Below, piece by piece: positions 52,811-61,404 of a stretch of DNA of 64,000 nucleotides. The notes under the pieces are model-generated. The model made no database searches, was not told where the DNA came from, and saw only the letters and a program-made list of their open reading frames with translations. Source of the stretch: Halodesulfovibrio spirochaetisodalis (GTDB lineage Bacteria > Desulfobacterota > Desulfovibrionia > Desulfovibrionales > Desulfovibrionaceae); the NCBI RefSeq assembly GCF_001672295.1, contig NZ_JXMS01000002.1:124001-188000 (forward strand), read 5' to 3'. A program made the translations under genes and the position numbers. Position 1 is the stretch's first letter, and each line of letters opens with the position of its first letter.

Positions 52811-52847
52811 CCCCGAGTTCTTCACGAATTCGGGGTATTTTTTTGGG
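52811..52847 (+). terminator. Terminator before the Fur-box promoter
   Basis: CCCCGAGTTC (52811-52820) pairs with GAATTCGGGG (52826-52835), loop TTCAC, then TATTTTTTT. It separates the first two genes of the metal cluster from the Fur-controlled part. Confidence 0.85.
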
Positions 52848-52858
52848 AGAAAAATAGC

Positions 52859-52887
52859 TTGACGATGATAATCGTTTTCACTAAAAA
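52859..52887 (+). promoter_or_regulatory. Promoter overlapped by a Fur box
   Basis: TTGACG (52859-52864), 17-bp spacer, TAAAAA (52882-52887). GACGATGATAATCGTTTTC at 52861-52879 agrees with the classical 19-bp Fur box at 15 positions by my count and fills the promoter, as expected for iron-dependent repression. Confidence 0.7.
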
Positions 52888-52916
52888 GATCTAAAGAACA
52901 AAAGAGGAACGTACTC

Positions 52917-53192
52917 ATGGATAGGCATATTCAAGAAAAAGCTCGTCGTTTTGCAGCACAGTGTGACAAAATGGATTTCGATCCAACGTCACCTGCGTGT
53001 TCTGTGTGTGCTGTAAAAAAACGTGGTCGCTGTAGAGATTACGGTGTGTTGCTTTCTCTGTGCGGCATGATGGTCTGTCACCAGTTTAATTTGGGTGTGG
53101 GACTGGCAATCTGCCACGGAGCCGCGAATGCGTTCATGAGTACTATGACGAATAAGGCATATGAAAAAAAATCATTACCGCAAAATTGCTAG
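52917..53192 (+). CDS. Small Cys-rich protein under a Fur-box promoter
   Basis: 91 residues with GAGGA before the ATG. Eight Cys: one early (AAQC), four grouped in SPACSVCAVKKRGRCRD, then LSLCGMMVCHQF and GLAICHG, with one more at the C-terminus. The middle part from LLSLC to AFMSTM is fairly hydrophobic and may lie on or in the membrane. No known family was recognised. A terminator follows before the next gene. The promoter points to a function when iron is short or when iron stores must be managed. Confidence 0.72.
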   Translation: MDRHIQEKARRFAAQCDKMDFDPTSPACSVCAVKKRGRCRDYGVLLSLCGMMVCHQFNLGVGLAICHGAANAFMSTMTNKAYEKKSLPQNC

Positions 53193-53242
53193 CTTTGTTT
53201 GATAATGGTACAAAATAGTTAGATCAAAACTTTTTGTTGTAT

Positions 53243-53281
53243 GGTCTTTGCGATACTATGTTCGCAAAGACTCTTTTTTTA
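53243..53281 (+). terminator. Terminator after the Cys-rich gene
   Basis: GTCTTTGCG (53244-53252) pairs with CGCAAAGAC (53263-53271), followed by TCTTTTTTT. The next start is only 23 bp further on, so the ATPase genes depend on read-through or on a promoter hidden in this hairpin region. Confidence 0.82.
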
Positions 53282-53303
53282 TCTATGCCAAAAGGGGCTG
53301 TAT

Positions 53304-53507
53304 ATGAAAGAACTATCAGAGAAGCTACTGTTAGTGGCCGCCGGTGCAGCCGTGGGGGCTGTAGGATATCTCGCGTGGAAGAATAGAGATGAGCTTCATG
53401 ACTTGCTTGATGCTGCTTTGGATAAGGGAAAAGAACTTATCGAGAAGCAAGTGGAAGAGATGGGGGACATGATGCCGAAAGCCTCTGAAAATGAGAAGGG
53501 AGTGTAG
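53304..53507 (+). CDS. Small membrane-anchored protein, YtxH-like layout
   Basis: 67 residues from the ATG at 53304 (AGGGG eight bases before). One transmembrane helix (LLLVAAGAAVGAVGYLAW, about 8-26) is followed by a charged amphipathic helix rich in Asp, Glu and Lys. The layout resembles that of PacL-type scaffolds of mycobacterial P-ATPases, a similarity of shape only. It ends 2 bp before the next similar gene. Confidence 0.7.
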   Translation: MKELSEKLLLVAAGAAVGAVGYLAWKNRDELHDLLDAALDKGKELIEKQVEEMGDMMPKASENEKGV

Positions 53508-53509
53508 TA

Positions 53510-53845
53510 ATGGCTGTAAACAGATTAGCATATTTTTTTGCAGGTGCCGTGCTTGGCGCAGCAGGTCTTGCAATGGTGAAAAGCGGTAAGGGGCAGCAGC
53601 TCGTTTCCGGTATGATCAGCGGTGGATGCGGGCTTGCAGAAAATGTTCTCACCCGTGTGGAAACCGTTAAAGAAGACATTGAAGACTACATGGCTGAAGT
53701 TAAGTACAAGGCTGCGCAGGCTAAAGAAGCCGCTGCACAGGAAGAAACTGTTGCAGCAGCTGACGTTGAAATTGACGTTGAGCCTGAAGCTGCTTCTGAA
53801 GTTGAAGAAGAAAGCACAACTGATTCTGTCAACGAAAAGGCATAG
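53510..53845 (+). CDS. Membrane-anchored acidic protein (DUF6110-like)
   Basis: 111 residues, with GGGAG overlapping the previous stop. The N-terminal helix AYFFAGAVLGAAGLAMVKSG anchors it. A middle helix VLTRVETVKEDIEDYMAEVKYKA is followed by a low-complexity acidic tail of Glu, Ala, Val and Asp (about 80-111) that could bind metal ions. I associate this type with DUF6110 genes beside heavy-metal ATPases. It precedes the ATPase by 62 bp and is probably its partner. Confidence 0.7.
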   Translation: MAVNRLAYFFAGAVLGAAGLAMVKSGKGQQLVSGMISGGCGLAENVLTRVETVKEDIEDYMAEVKYKAAQAKEAAAQEETVAAADVEIDVEPEAASEVEEESTTDSVNEKA

Positions 53846-53907
53846 CGGTTCATTCGCACTGCATTGTGTGAGATTGGTGCACACGCACAACGAGTAGCGG
53901 AGAATAC

Positions 53908-56037
53908 ATGACGGTTATACGAAGCTTTCCGGGGCGTATCCGGTTTGCGGCGCAAGACGCAGCTGCTGTCCAGCTTTTACAGCAGCAGGCTGAAGTGGCG
54001 CTTGATCAGGTAAAGGCAGATGTCGCGGTGGAGTATAATCCCCGCACAAAGCGTGGCCTCCTGATTTTTGAGAAAGACGCAAAGCTGACCGATCTGCTGG
54101 TAGATGTAATTGAAAGTATGACACAGACGCTTTCGGTTTCATCATCACAGCAAGCCTTGGCCACTGCAGACGGCAGTTCCCTTCCTGCGGTATCAGATGC
54201 CGGACAGGAAGGTGAGATTGAAAATCCGGTATGGATTATCTCAAAAAAAGTTTTGAATCATTACATGGCTCGCATGTTCATGCCGCCAACAATTCGCCCT
54301 TATTGGACGATGTTCAATGTTGCCCCGTTAATATGGGAAGGCCTGAAGTCATTACGTCAGCGCAAGCTGGATGTGAATGTTCTTGATGCCGCGGCAGTTG
54401 GTGCAGCGCTTGCTATGCGTGACTTTAATACCGCAGGTACCATCAACTTGCTTCTCGATATTAGTGAGACACTGGAAGAATGGACTAAGGAAAAGTCCAG
54501 AAGTGACATTGCGGCACTTTTCTCCGGTGACAGCAAGCCTGTATGGGTAATGCGTGACGATGAACCGGTAGCAATTTCACCTGATCAGCTTGTTGTGGGT
54601 GATCTTGTTGTTGTCCGGTCTGGTGCACGAATTCCTGTTGATGGGGTTGTTGCAGAGGGTACGGCACTGGTTAACCAGTCTTCCATGACCGGTGAGCCGC
54701 TTGCGGTGGAAAAAAGTGTCGAGAGTGAGGTCTACTCCGGAACCGTAGTGGAAGAAGGGCGTATTATCGTATACGCACAGTCCGTTGGTTCTGATACCCG
54801 CTTTGCTAAGATAGCGAAGATTCTGCAGGAGTCTGACGACCGTAAAGCAGATATTCATAGTCAGGCTGTGAAAATGGCAGATAAAATTGTGCCGTTTTCA
54901 TTTATACTTTCTGGCGTAGTGTATGCGATTACCCGCAATGCTACTCAGGCTGCGGCAGTTCTGCTCGCTGACTATTCCTGTGCCATCAAGCTGGCAACAC
55001 CGCTTGCTGTCCGTTCTGCAATGCTGGAAGCAGCGCATAACGGTGCGGTGATTAAAGGCGGCAAGTATCTGGAGCATCTCTCCCAACTGGATGCAATTGT
55101 TCTGGATAAAACAGGCACATTGACAGAAGCACGGCCGGAGCTTGTTAACGTTTGCCCGATGAACGGGTATACACGAGAGTTTGTTCTCAGACAGGCAGCA
55201 TGTATGGAAGAGCATTTCCCGCATCCGGTGGCAGATGCCATTGTACGGAAAGCGGATGAAGAAGGGCTTATCCATGCTGAGGATCATGCTGAGGTAGAAT
55301 ACATTCTTGCACATGGTATTGCTACTATGCTGGATGGTCAGCGGACTATTCTTGGCAGCAAGCATTTTGTCCATGAAGACGAAGGTATTCCGTTTGCAGG
55401 TGCTGAGGATTTGATTGCGGAGTGCTCAGGTGCAGGACTTTCCTTGCTGTACTTTGCGTGCGGCGGAGAGCTTGCAGGTGTTCTTGCTATTAAAGATCCG
55501 GTGCGAGACGATGCCGATCAGTTTATCCGTAAGCTGGAAAACATGGATGTAGAACGCATCATTATGCTGACAGGTGACGGTGAAGAAACAGCGGCAGCCG
55601 TTGCGTCTGATTTGAATATTGAAGAATACTATGCTCAGGCATTGCCGGACGAAAAGACCGCGTTGATTAACAACCTTAAAGAGCAGGGCTACACTGTAGC
55701 TATGGTCGGGGACGGAATTAACGATTCTGCTGCGCTGACCACTGCCAATGTAGGTGTTTCAATGAAGCACGGTGCAGATATCGCCCGTGAAGCCTGCGAT
55801 GTGATGCTGACAGGTGAGCGTCTGGACAGCCTTACCGATGCGATGGAAGTTTCCAAGCGTGTAATGCGACGTATTAAGCGTAACTTTATGTTTATTGTCG
55901 CAAGTAACACACTGTTTATCGGTCTTGGTGTGACGGGCGTTATTACCCCTGCGTTAATGGCATTGTTGCATAATTCAGGTACGGTATTGACGTGTGTACA
56001 CTCTATGCGTCCGATGTTGCCGGAGCATTCTGAGTAA
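53908..56037 (+). CDS. P1B-type heavy-metal ATPase with SCA motif (FezB/P1B-6 type)
   Basis: 709 residues. An N-terminal HMA-like domain (1-70, RSFPGRIRF) lacks CxxC. Membrane helices follow at about 125-190. The actuator TGE is at 261-263 and the transport helix has DYSCAIKLATP, so SCA at 357-359 replaces the CPC of copper/zinc pumps. Phosphorylation DKTGTLT begins at Asp400, HP is at 440-441, GDGINDSAA follows, and there are two final helices. This fits P1B-6 pumps, the class that includes FezB of ferrosomes, iron-storing compartments. Iron transport is thus the best guess. SD GGAG before the ATG. Confidence 0.85.
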   Translation: MTVIRSFPGRIRFAAQDAAAVQLLQQQAEVALDQVKADVAVEYNPRTKRGLLIFEKDAKLTDLLVDVIESMTQTLSVSSSQQALATADGSSLPAVSDAGQEGEIENPVWIISKKVLNHYMARMFMPPTIRPYWTMFNVAPLIWEGLKSLRQRKLDVNVLDAAAVGAALAMRDFNTAGTINLLLDISETLEEWTKEKSRSDIAALFSGDSKPVWVMRDDEPVAISPDQLVVGDLVVVRSGARIPVDGVVAEGTALVNQSSMTGEPLAVEKSVESEVYSGTVVEEGRIIVYAQSVGSDTRFAKIAKILQESDDRKADIHSQAVKMADKIVPFSFILSGVVYAITRNATQAAAVLLADYSCAIKLATPLAVRSAMLEAAHNGAVIKGGKYLEHLSQLDAIVLDKTGTLTEARPELVNVCPMNGYTREFVLRQAACMEEHFPHPVADAIVRKADEEGLIHAEDHAEVEYILAHGIATMLDGQRTILGSKHFVHEDEGIPFAGAEDLIAECSGAGLSLLYFACGGELAGVLAIKDPVRDDADQFIRKLENMDVERIIMLTGDGEETAAAVASDLNIEEYYAQALPDEKTALINNLKEQGYTVAMVGDGINDSAALTTANVGVSMKHGADIAREACDVMLTGERLDSLTDAMEVSKRVMRRIKRNFMFIVASNTLFIGLGVTGVITPALMALLHNSGTVLTCVHSMRPMLPEHSE

Positions 56038-56060
56038 AAATAATTCGATCCTATATATAA

Positions 56061-56099
56061 AAAAATCCCATGTAGCATGTGCTGCATGGGATTTTTTTT
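56061..56099. terminator. Bidirectional terminator after the ATPase gene
   Basis: AAAAATCCCATG (56061-56072) pairs perfectly with CATGGGATTTTT (56085-56096), with A-rich and T-rich flanks. It serves the ATPase gene (plus) and the convergent gene ending at 56098 (minus). Confidence 0.9.
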
Positions 56100-56532
56100 A
56101 TGAGAAAAGTGTTCGCTTGTTCTGATACAGATGTGCTGCCATGAGTGTGAGCCAGACGCTCCCGGCTACAACATGGGCTTTCTCAGAGTAAGCAAGCAAG
56201 GCTATTGTAGTAATGCCGGCACCAAGCAGGCCGCGTTTTACAATTTTTCTTGCTTTCCGGCCTGTGATGGCACGGTTGAAGCTGCTGATTTTTCCTTTCA
56301 CTTCATCCGGCTCTAACCCCAGACTGGTTGCGATGCTGCAGAAGAGTTTATCTGCGCCAACTTTTGCCTGATCAAAGAGTACAAGGATACTCCCAACCCG
56401 TTTGTTGACGGCAACTTCAACCACACCTTTGGTTTTTGCCAGAGCTTCTTTAACAGCATCTGCGCGTTCTTCAATTTTAAGGGATTCGCATCTAAAACGA
56501 AAACGAGCATGTTCCATGGTTGTAGCAGTCAT
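56098..56532 (-). CDS. HMA-like domain membrane protein, convergent to the ATPase
   Basis: 144 residues, GGAGGG before the ATG. The N-terminal 70 residues look like an HMA fold (HARFRFRCESLK, TKGVVEVAVNKRVGSILVLFD) again without CxxC. The C-terminal part has two membrane helices (GLLGAGITTIALLAY; VAGSVWLTLMAAHLY). It is the third protein in this 5-kb stretch with a CxxC-less HMA-like domain. It is likely part of the same metal system despite opposite strand. It cannot be named with certainty. Confidence 0.7.
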   Translation of the reverse strand: MTATTMEHARFRFRCESLKIEERADAVKEALAKTKGVVEVAVNKRVGSILVLFDQAKVGADKLFCSIATSLGLEPDEVKGKISSFNRAITGRKARKIVKRGLLGAGITTIALLAYSEKAHVVAGSVWLTLMAAHLYQNKRTLFS

Positions 56533-56736
56533 ACTGCACCCTCCTAGTTTTACCGATACAATACGCGAAAAGTGAATGTACTACAGTATAGTTATATAAG
56601 GTTATGTGATTGATCAAGTATGTTCTTATAATAAAGGGTGTTGGACGCATGCATTGCCATGTTGATGAAGGTTGATTGCTTGATAGTAGTGTTCTGAGAG
56701 GGTGAAATGGACAGCAGGCGAGACAGAAAAGTAATG

Positions 56737-57060
56737 TTAGCTGCCGGTATTTATTGTTTCAATTTTTTCTTTGACGATAATATGATCTGCAAGAGCTGCT
56801 GTAAGTTCTTTGAGGAATAATGCGTTGTTATCCGGTGTGCCTATTGTTTGCACAACAATAGGTTGCAGTTGCTTTTGAAAAGGGTTCTCAGTTTGGTAAG
56901 GATGAGTTTCAGTAACAATTGCTAAGCCTTTTGTTGCCGTTGCTTGCATCAGATTGTGTTTTTGCGCAGCGGTTAACATGGTTTTGTATAATGGCTGTCC
57001 ATTATATGTATCTTTGTTTGTGGTCACACAGGTCAGTCTTTCTAATGTTTGTATCTGCAT
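56737..57060 (-). CDS. DUF190 family protein
   Basis: 107 residues, AAGGAG before the ATG. The pattern DTYNGQPLYKTMLTAAQKHNLMQATATKG followed by a C-terminal strand IIVKEKIETI is what DUF190 proteins show (a GlnB-like fold, often near crcB or transporters). Function unknown. It follows the Acr3 gene by 79 bp on the same strand. Between them lies an intercistronic hairpin TCCCCTGA/TCAGGGGA (57088-57108) without T-run. Confidence 0.75.
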   Translation of the reverse strand: MQIQTLERLTCVTTNKDTYNGQPLYKTMLTAAQKHNLMQATATKGLAIVTETHPYQTENPFQKQLQPIVVQTIGTPDNNALFLKELTAALADHIIVKEKIETINTGS

Positions 57061-57139
57061 AGTAATTCTCCTTATGATAGGAGCTGCTCCCCTGAGGTGG
57101 TCAGGGGAACAGCGGCAGCATGTCTTGTCGGGGATATCG

Positions 57140-58225
57140 TTATTTCATTGTTTTGGAGACAGGCTGCGGTTGGAGTGTAAGAGTTTCTTCTGCCTGCTGG
57201 CTGTAGTTGCGCTTGAATCGTAATGAAACATTCACAAGCGCGATAAGTACCGGCACCTCAACAAGCGGGCCTATAACACCAGCAAATGCCTGGTCGGAAT
57301 TGAGACCGAACACAGCGATGGCTACAGCAATGGCTAGCTCAAAGTTGTTGCCGGTCGCCGTATAGGCAATGGAGGCGTTTTTATCGAACGGAATACCCAT
57401 TCGTTTTGCGATAAAGAAGCTGAGGAAGAACATCACAACAAAGTAGATGACAAGCGGTACAGCCACACGCAGGACGTCAAACGGCAGCTCAACAATCATT
57501 TCACCTTTCAGGCTGAACATAAGAACAATTGTTGCCAGAAGCGCAATGAGCGTGACCGGTGAAATTGCCGGAATAAACTTGGTGTCATACCAGTGCTCAC
57601 CTTTGAGTTTTACAAGCCACACACGGCTTACGAAACCAGCAAGGAACGGAATACCAAGGTAAATGCCAACACTTTCAGCAATATCTGCAATCGAAATATT
57701 TACTTCAAAGCCGCTGAAGCCGAAGTACGGCGGAAGAACAGTGATGAAGAGCCACGCAAGAAAACTGTAGGTAGCAATCTGGAAAAGACTGTTCAGAGCA
57801 ACAAGTGCTGCCGCGTACTCTTTGTTACCGCCGCCAATGTCATTCCAGACAAGTACCATGGCAATACAACGTGCCAGACCAATGAGAATTACACCGGTCA
57901 TATAGCCCGGGTAGTCGCCAAGAAAGGTCAGCGCCAGCACAAACATCAGAATCGGCCCTGCAATCCAGTTCATGGCCAGCGAAAGCGTGACGGCACGTTT
58001 GTCTTGCATAACGCTACCAAGAAGACAGTAGTTAACCTTAGCAAGCGGTGGATACATCATGAGGATAAGACCGATTGCGAGAGGAATATTCGTGCTGCCA
58101 ATGGACATGGACTCGTTCCATTCTGCTACTTGCGGAAAAGTAACACCGAGTGCAACTCCAAGCGCCATTGCTGCAAAAATCCACACTGTTAAGTAGCGAT
58201 CTAGAAAATTGAGTTTTGGTTGCAT
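57140..58225 (-). CDS. acr3: Arsenite efflux transporter Acr3
   Basis: 361 residues with ten hydrophobic helices. Acr3 (bile/arsenite/riboflavin transporter family) exports arsenite, using a conserved Cys in helix 4, here in [15 protein letters not shown]. Further family marks are [18 protein letters not shown] and [19 protein letters not shown]. It is preceded by ArsR operator sites and the arsR gene on the same strand, 119 bp apart. No arsenate reductase is seen in the window. Confidence 0.93.
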   Translation of the reverse strand: MQPKLNFLDRYLTVWIFAAMALGVALGVTFPQVAEWNESMSIGSTNIPLAIGLILMMYPPLAKVNYCLLGSVMQDKRAVTLSLAMNWIAGPILMFVLALTFLGDYPGYMTGVILIGLARCIAMVLVWNDIGGGNKEYAAALVALNSLFQIATYSFLAWLFITVLPPYFGFSGFEVNISIADIAESVGIYLGIPFLAGFVSRVWLVKLKGEHWYDTKFIPAISPVTLIALLATIVLMFSLKGEMIVELPFDVLRVAVPLVIYFVVMFFLSFFIAKRMGIPFDKNASIAYTATGNNFELAIAVAIAVFGLNSDQAFAGVIGPLVEVPVLIALVNVSLRFKRNYSQQAEETLTLQPQPVSKTMK

Positions 58226-58250
58226 TGTTTTTTCCTTATAAATATCGTTG

Positions 58251-58266
58251 ATCGTCGAAAAACGAT
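58251..58266. promoter_or_regulatory. ArsR operator, site A (before acr3)
   Basis: ATCGTCGAAAAACGAT, an imperfect inverted repeat 26 bp upstream of the acr3 start; one of three like copies. Confidence 0.7.
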
Positions 58267-58304
58267 TTGCTTATGCCGATTCATAGCTTGTTATAGTATC
58301 GAGC

Positions 58305-58320
58305 ATCGTCGAAAGACGAT
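58305..58320. promoter_or_regulatory. ArsR operator, site B
   Basis: ATCGTCGAAAGACGAT, between the arsR stop and acr3, differing from site A by one base. Confidence 0.7.
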
Positions 58321-58344
58321 TATATGTCGTATAAAAAAAACCGA

Positions 58345-58683
58345 TCAGGAAAAAATGGCTGCAAACATTTCAGAAAATGCCTGCACTTTTTCGAGGTTAA
58401 TACGGTAACAAACTCTTGGCGGGTCTGGTTCAGCAGTAATAAAGCCTGCTTCTTTTAAAATTCGCAGGTGCTCGGATACAGTTGACTGTGCAAGACCTAA
58501 CTCCGAAACAAGGCTGCTGTTCAGGCATCCTCCGGAGTTATGCAATGCCAAAAGCACACGCATAATACGGACACGCGCAGGGTGTGCAAGGGCTTTTGCC
58601 TGTGCGGCAAGCTCTTGCTCATTGCACGTATCTTCGTCAGTAGTGCGAAATGCTTCCTTGTTTGTGGTCGAACAAGTGGTCAT
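58345..58683 (-). CDS. arsR: ArsR family arsenic-responsive repressor
   Basis: 112 residues. Winged helix core LAHPARVRIMRVLLAL, then SSLVSELGLAQSTVSEHLRILKEAGFI with the recognition helix, and the wing PPRVCYRINLEKV. The classical ELCVCDL Cys pair on helix 3 is not present. Cys occur instead at the N-terminus (TTCSTTN, EDTCNEQ) and before the recognition region (SGGCLNSS), so the arsenite site probably differs. Three matching operators flank arsR and acr3, which suggests autoregulation and control of export. Confidence 0.9.
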   Translation of the reverse strand: MTTCSTTNKEAFRTTDEDTCNEQELAAQAKALAHPARVRIMRVLLALHNSGGCLNSSLVSELGLAQSTVSEHLRILKEAGFITAEPDPPRVCYRINLEKVQAFSEMFAAIFS

Positions 58684-58720
58684 GACTGTTCCTTTGCATC
58701 AGTAATTGAAAGAATCGATA

Positions 58721-58736
58721 ATCGTCGTTACACGAT
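58721..58736. promoter_or_regulatory. ArsR operator, site C (before arsR)
   Basis: ATCGTCGTTACACGAT, 38 bp upstream of the arsR start, sharing the ATCGTCG/CGAT ends of sites A and B. Confidence 0.65.
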
Positions 58737-58847
58737 TAAGTAGGTTTCAGTTGAAAGATTGTCAATGCTCAGTGGCAGAAAAAAATTTTCAGTGTCTTAT
58801 TGGTTTGAAATGAAAGGCAGAAAAAATTTCAGAAGTGAGAACCCAGA

Positions 58848-58880
58848 TGTAGAGGCAGAAGTAATACTTCTGCCTCTACA
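58848..58880 (-). terminator. Strong hairpin after the SulP gene
   Basis: 16-bp perfect arms (58848-58863 and 58865-58880) around one base; the real loop is TAATA. It lies 38 bp after the SulP stop. A T-run is not immediate on the minus strand, but AT-rich GAAATTTTTTC follows about 17 bp later. Two copies of GGCAGAAAAAA-TTTCAG lie at about 58775 and 58815. Confidence 0.6.
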
Positions 58881-58917
58881 GGTGCCCGTTACGTCATATT
58901 TTACTGAACACGTACAC

Positions 58918-60723
58918 TTAGATAATTGCTGGGCGATTGCTACTATCAAGTTGTTGTACGCTGAATGCGGGGGTGTTGCTTGCGCATTCGTCAAAAATGC
59001 GGGCCGTACAAGTTATGCATTTTTCAGTATCAACAGACGCTGCGAGCTTTTTAATAGCTACTCGCTTGTTAGCGAAAATATGGTCAGTTCCGAAGTGTTG
59101 GAGAACGCCTGCCCTATGTAACATCCCCCGTACTTCAGGGTTCAGGGAACATAGATACATTTCACAGCCTTTTTCCCGAAAGGCTTCGCGTTCAGTAGAG
59201 AACATTTCGCAACCTGCAATATCAATAAACGTCACAGCCTTGAGTATCACAAGAAGTTTCGTATGTGTAGAGGATTCATCAATTTCTTTGTGTAAATCTT
59301 CGATTATATTGTGCGTTGCACCAAAGAATATTTCTCCGCGCAGGCGGACAATCTTGATTTGCGGGCATTCTCGGGCATTTTCTGTTGTCACTTCAACAAA
59401 AGAAGAAATACCGGCGTCGTCACGTTGCAACGTGATGGAAGCTAACTCGGGATGTGAAGTTTTGTTGATATACAGCAGCAGAGAGAGGACAACTCCAACA
59501 TAAATCGCGAATTCAAGGTGCAGAAACAGTGTTGCCAGAAGGGTGACAAGCATGACCCCGAATTCTTGCCTGCTGGTTTTCATGATGCCTTTGATGTGAT
59601 GAAAATCAATAAGCTTGAACGCCACAACCATGAGTACGCCCGCCATTGCAGGTATCGGCAGATAGGCTGTTACAGGGGCAATCAGAAGCAGGATGATGGT
59701 GAGGAAGCATGCAGCAAAAACAGCAGCCGCTGGAGTTTTGGCTCCGGCAGTGTAGTTCACCCCTGTGCGGGTGAAGGAACCTGATGCTGAGTAGCAGGAA
59801 AAGAAGCTGCCGATAATGTTTGAAAGCCCCTGTCCGACAAATTCTTGATTTGTATCAAGGTGCTGTCTGGATTGCATTGCTACAGAACGTGCGATGGAAA
59901 CAGCTTCTGTCAGGCCGAGGATAGCAATGGCCAATGCGCTGGAACCTAACTGCTGGACGGTGCTGAAGGACATATGTGGTATTTCAAAGCTTGGCAGACG
60001 TGATGGTAAAGCACCCACCAGTTCTATGCCTGCCTCTGCTCCGCCAAATCCCATTGCTGCAAGGCTTCCCGCAATGAGGGCAACAAGCATACCGGGAATC
60101 CGCGGTGCAAGTCGCTGGAAGAGTACAGAGATACTCAAAGCGGTCAGGGCGATAATAGAAGCAGGTATGCTTACTTCTTGAATGTTTTCTACGAGAAACG
60201 GTATTTTTTCATAAAATTTTGAACCGGATGGAAACTTAATACCGGTGAAATTTCCAAGCTGGCTGAAGCCGATTAGTATAGCTGCACCAGCTGTAAAACC
60301 GACAACAACAGAATGTGAAACAAAATTCACCAGCGTGCCTAGTTTGATTACCCCGAAAAGAAGCTGGATGATGCCGGTCAGCAGCGTGAGAGAAAAAACC
60401 GCACCGATGTATTCAGTTGAAAACGGCGCATAAAACTGACTGATGTTTTCAAATATAACCAGTGAAATAGCCGTGGTCGGGCCAGATATCAGATGATGTG
60501 AAGAACCGAATAGTGCAGCAACAATTGCGGGCACAATGGCAGAATACAGCCCGAATTCCGGTGGAAGACCGGCAATGGCTGCAAACGCAACTCCTTGCGG
60601 GAGTACAATAATAGCTCCGCTTATTCCTGCATTGATATCCAGCTTCAGTGTTTCTTTGGAAACTGTCTGCAGCCAGCTCAGGAATGGAAAGAGTTTTATG
60701 TATGCTGGGGTAGTTGGCACCAA
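58918..60723 (-). CDS. SulP family anion transporter with STAS domain
   Basis: 601 residues. About twelve membrane helices (residues about 30-440) with the SulP hallmark ISGAIIVLPQGVAFAAIAGL and PEFGLYSAIVPAIVAALFG. The cytosolic STAS domain covers about 455-560 (VRLRGEIFFGATHNI; AVTFIDIAGCEMF). The last 40 residues carry Cys pairs (KCITCTARIFDEC). Substrate could be sulfate, bicarbonate or another anion. The start is TTG at 60723 or GTG three bases later, with AAGGAT upstream of both. No partner gene is adjacent. Confidence 0.88.
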   Translation of the reverse strand: MVPTTPAYIKLFPFLSWLQTVSKETLKLDINAGISGAIIVLPQGVAFAAIAGLPPEFGLYSAIVPAIVAALFGSSHHLISGPTTAISLVIFENISQFYAPFSTEYIGAVFSLTLLTGIIQLLFGVIKLGTLVNFVSHSVVVGFTAGAAILIGFSQLGNFTGIKFPSGSKFYEKIPFLVENIQEVSIPASIIALTALSISVLFQRLAPRIPGMLVALIAGSLAAMGFGGAEAGIELVGALPSRLPSFEIPHMSFSTVQQLGSSALAIAILGLTEAVSIARSVAMQSRQHLDTNQEFVGQGLSNIIGSFFSCYSASGSFTRTGVNYTAGAKTPAAAVFAACFLTIILLLIAPVTAYLPIPAMAGVLMVVAFKLIDFHHIKGIMKTSRQEFGVMLVTLLATLFLHLEFAIYVGVVLSLLLYINKTSHPELASITLQRDDAGISSFVEVTTENARECPQIKIVRLRGEIFFGATHNIIEDLHKEIDESSTHTKLLVILKAVTFIDIAGCEMFSTEREAFREKGCEMYLCSLNPEVRGMLHRAGVLQHFGTDHIFANKRVAIKKLAASVDTEKCITCTARIFDECASNTPAFSVQQLDSSNRPAII

Positions 60724-61018
60724 GGTTATCCTTCTAAAAAATGGTGTTTTTTGGGAATAAGACTAGAGTAACGGACGCAGCTTGCGACCGCTGATAATAA
60801 TTCTGTAATAATAAATGTACGAAAAAAGAACGTGCAACGAGTTGCTGCTAGTCTGATATCCCCGAGATGCACTATATACGCATCATCCAGCGCAAACTAT
60901 TTAAAAATTCTTATTGTAATTATGAGTAAAAATTGAATGCCGTTACAATACTCCGTAAGGTATTGTAAAAGAGGTATGAAATAGGAAAAAATATATGTGA
61001 CGCAGCAGATTGTTTACT

Positions 61019-61280
61019 TAGAAAGGTAAAATTTACCTGTTGTTAACCTTTCTGCATTGAAGGTGCGGGAACATTCTGCTGGACAGGTGATATACGCGAT
61101 GTGTAAAGCAGCATTTGCTTACTTTCTGGCGGCTAGTGGAAAGTAGAAGACCGGAGACATCCAGAATATGGCGTGATCATATCCAGATGGCCTCCGGCCT
61201 CAGAATACCCGGCAGGTATTCAAAGGCAGTACAAAGGATTGAGGTGCAGATAATCCAGAGTACTGCCTTGTTTTGTTTGT
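61019..61280 (+). ncRNA. Candidate structured RNA made of consecutive hairpins
   Basis: The 717-base gap between SulP and the prepilin peptidase gene (60724-61440) has no coding sequence but a row of stems. Stem AGAAAGGT/ACCTTTCT spans about 61019-61053; TACTTTC/GAAAGTA is 61120-61126/61139-61145. A long arm has CCGGAG/CTCCGG, CATC/GATG and ATATG/CATAT (61151-61197). GAATACC/GGTATTC is 61203-61221. AAGGCAGTAC/GTACTGCCTT with an inner GGATT/AATCC is 61223-61269, then TTGTTTTGTTT. Strand is assigned from the T-rich end and a plus-strand terminator at 61405. On the minus strand it would be a SulP leader. No known RNA family recognised. Confidence 0.5.
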
Positions 61281-61404
61281 AACATGTATTTATGCAGATA
61301 CGGGTTACGAAGAATGTGAGTGTATGACACTACCATATAGCTGAAAGTGAATATAGTGTCTGAACATAGGTAATATAGTTAAAACAGGTTAAAAGTGTAA
61401 TTGT

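Noticed and set aside
61187-61200. GCCTCCGGCCT recalling the c-di-GMP-I riboswitch
   Set aside because: The rest of the consensus (the CACGCA-AAACC arm and the tetraloop-receptor layout) is missing; the match sits in a different stem.
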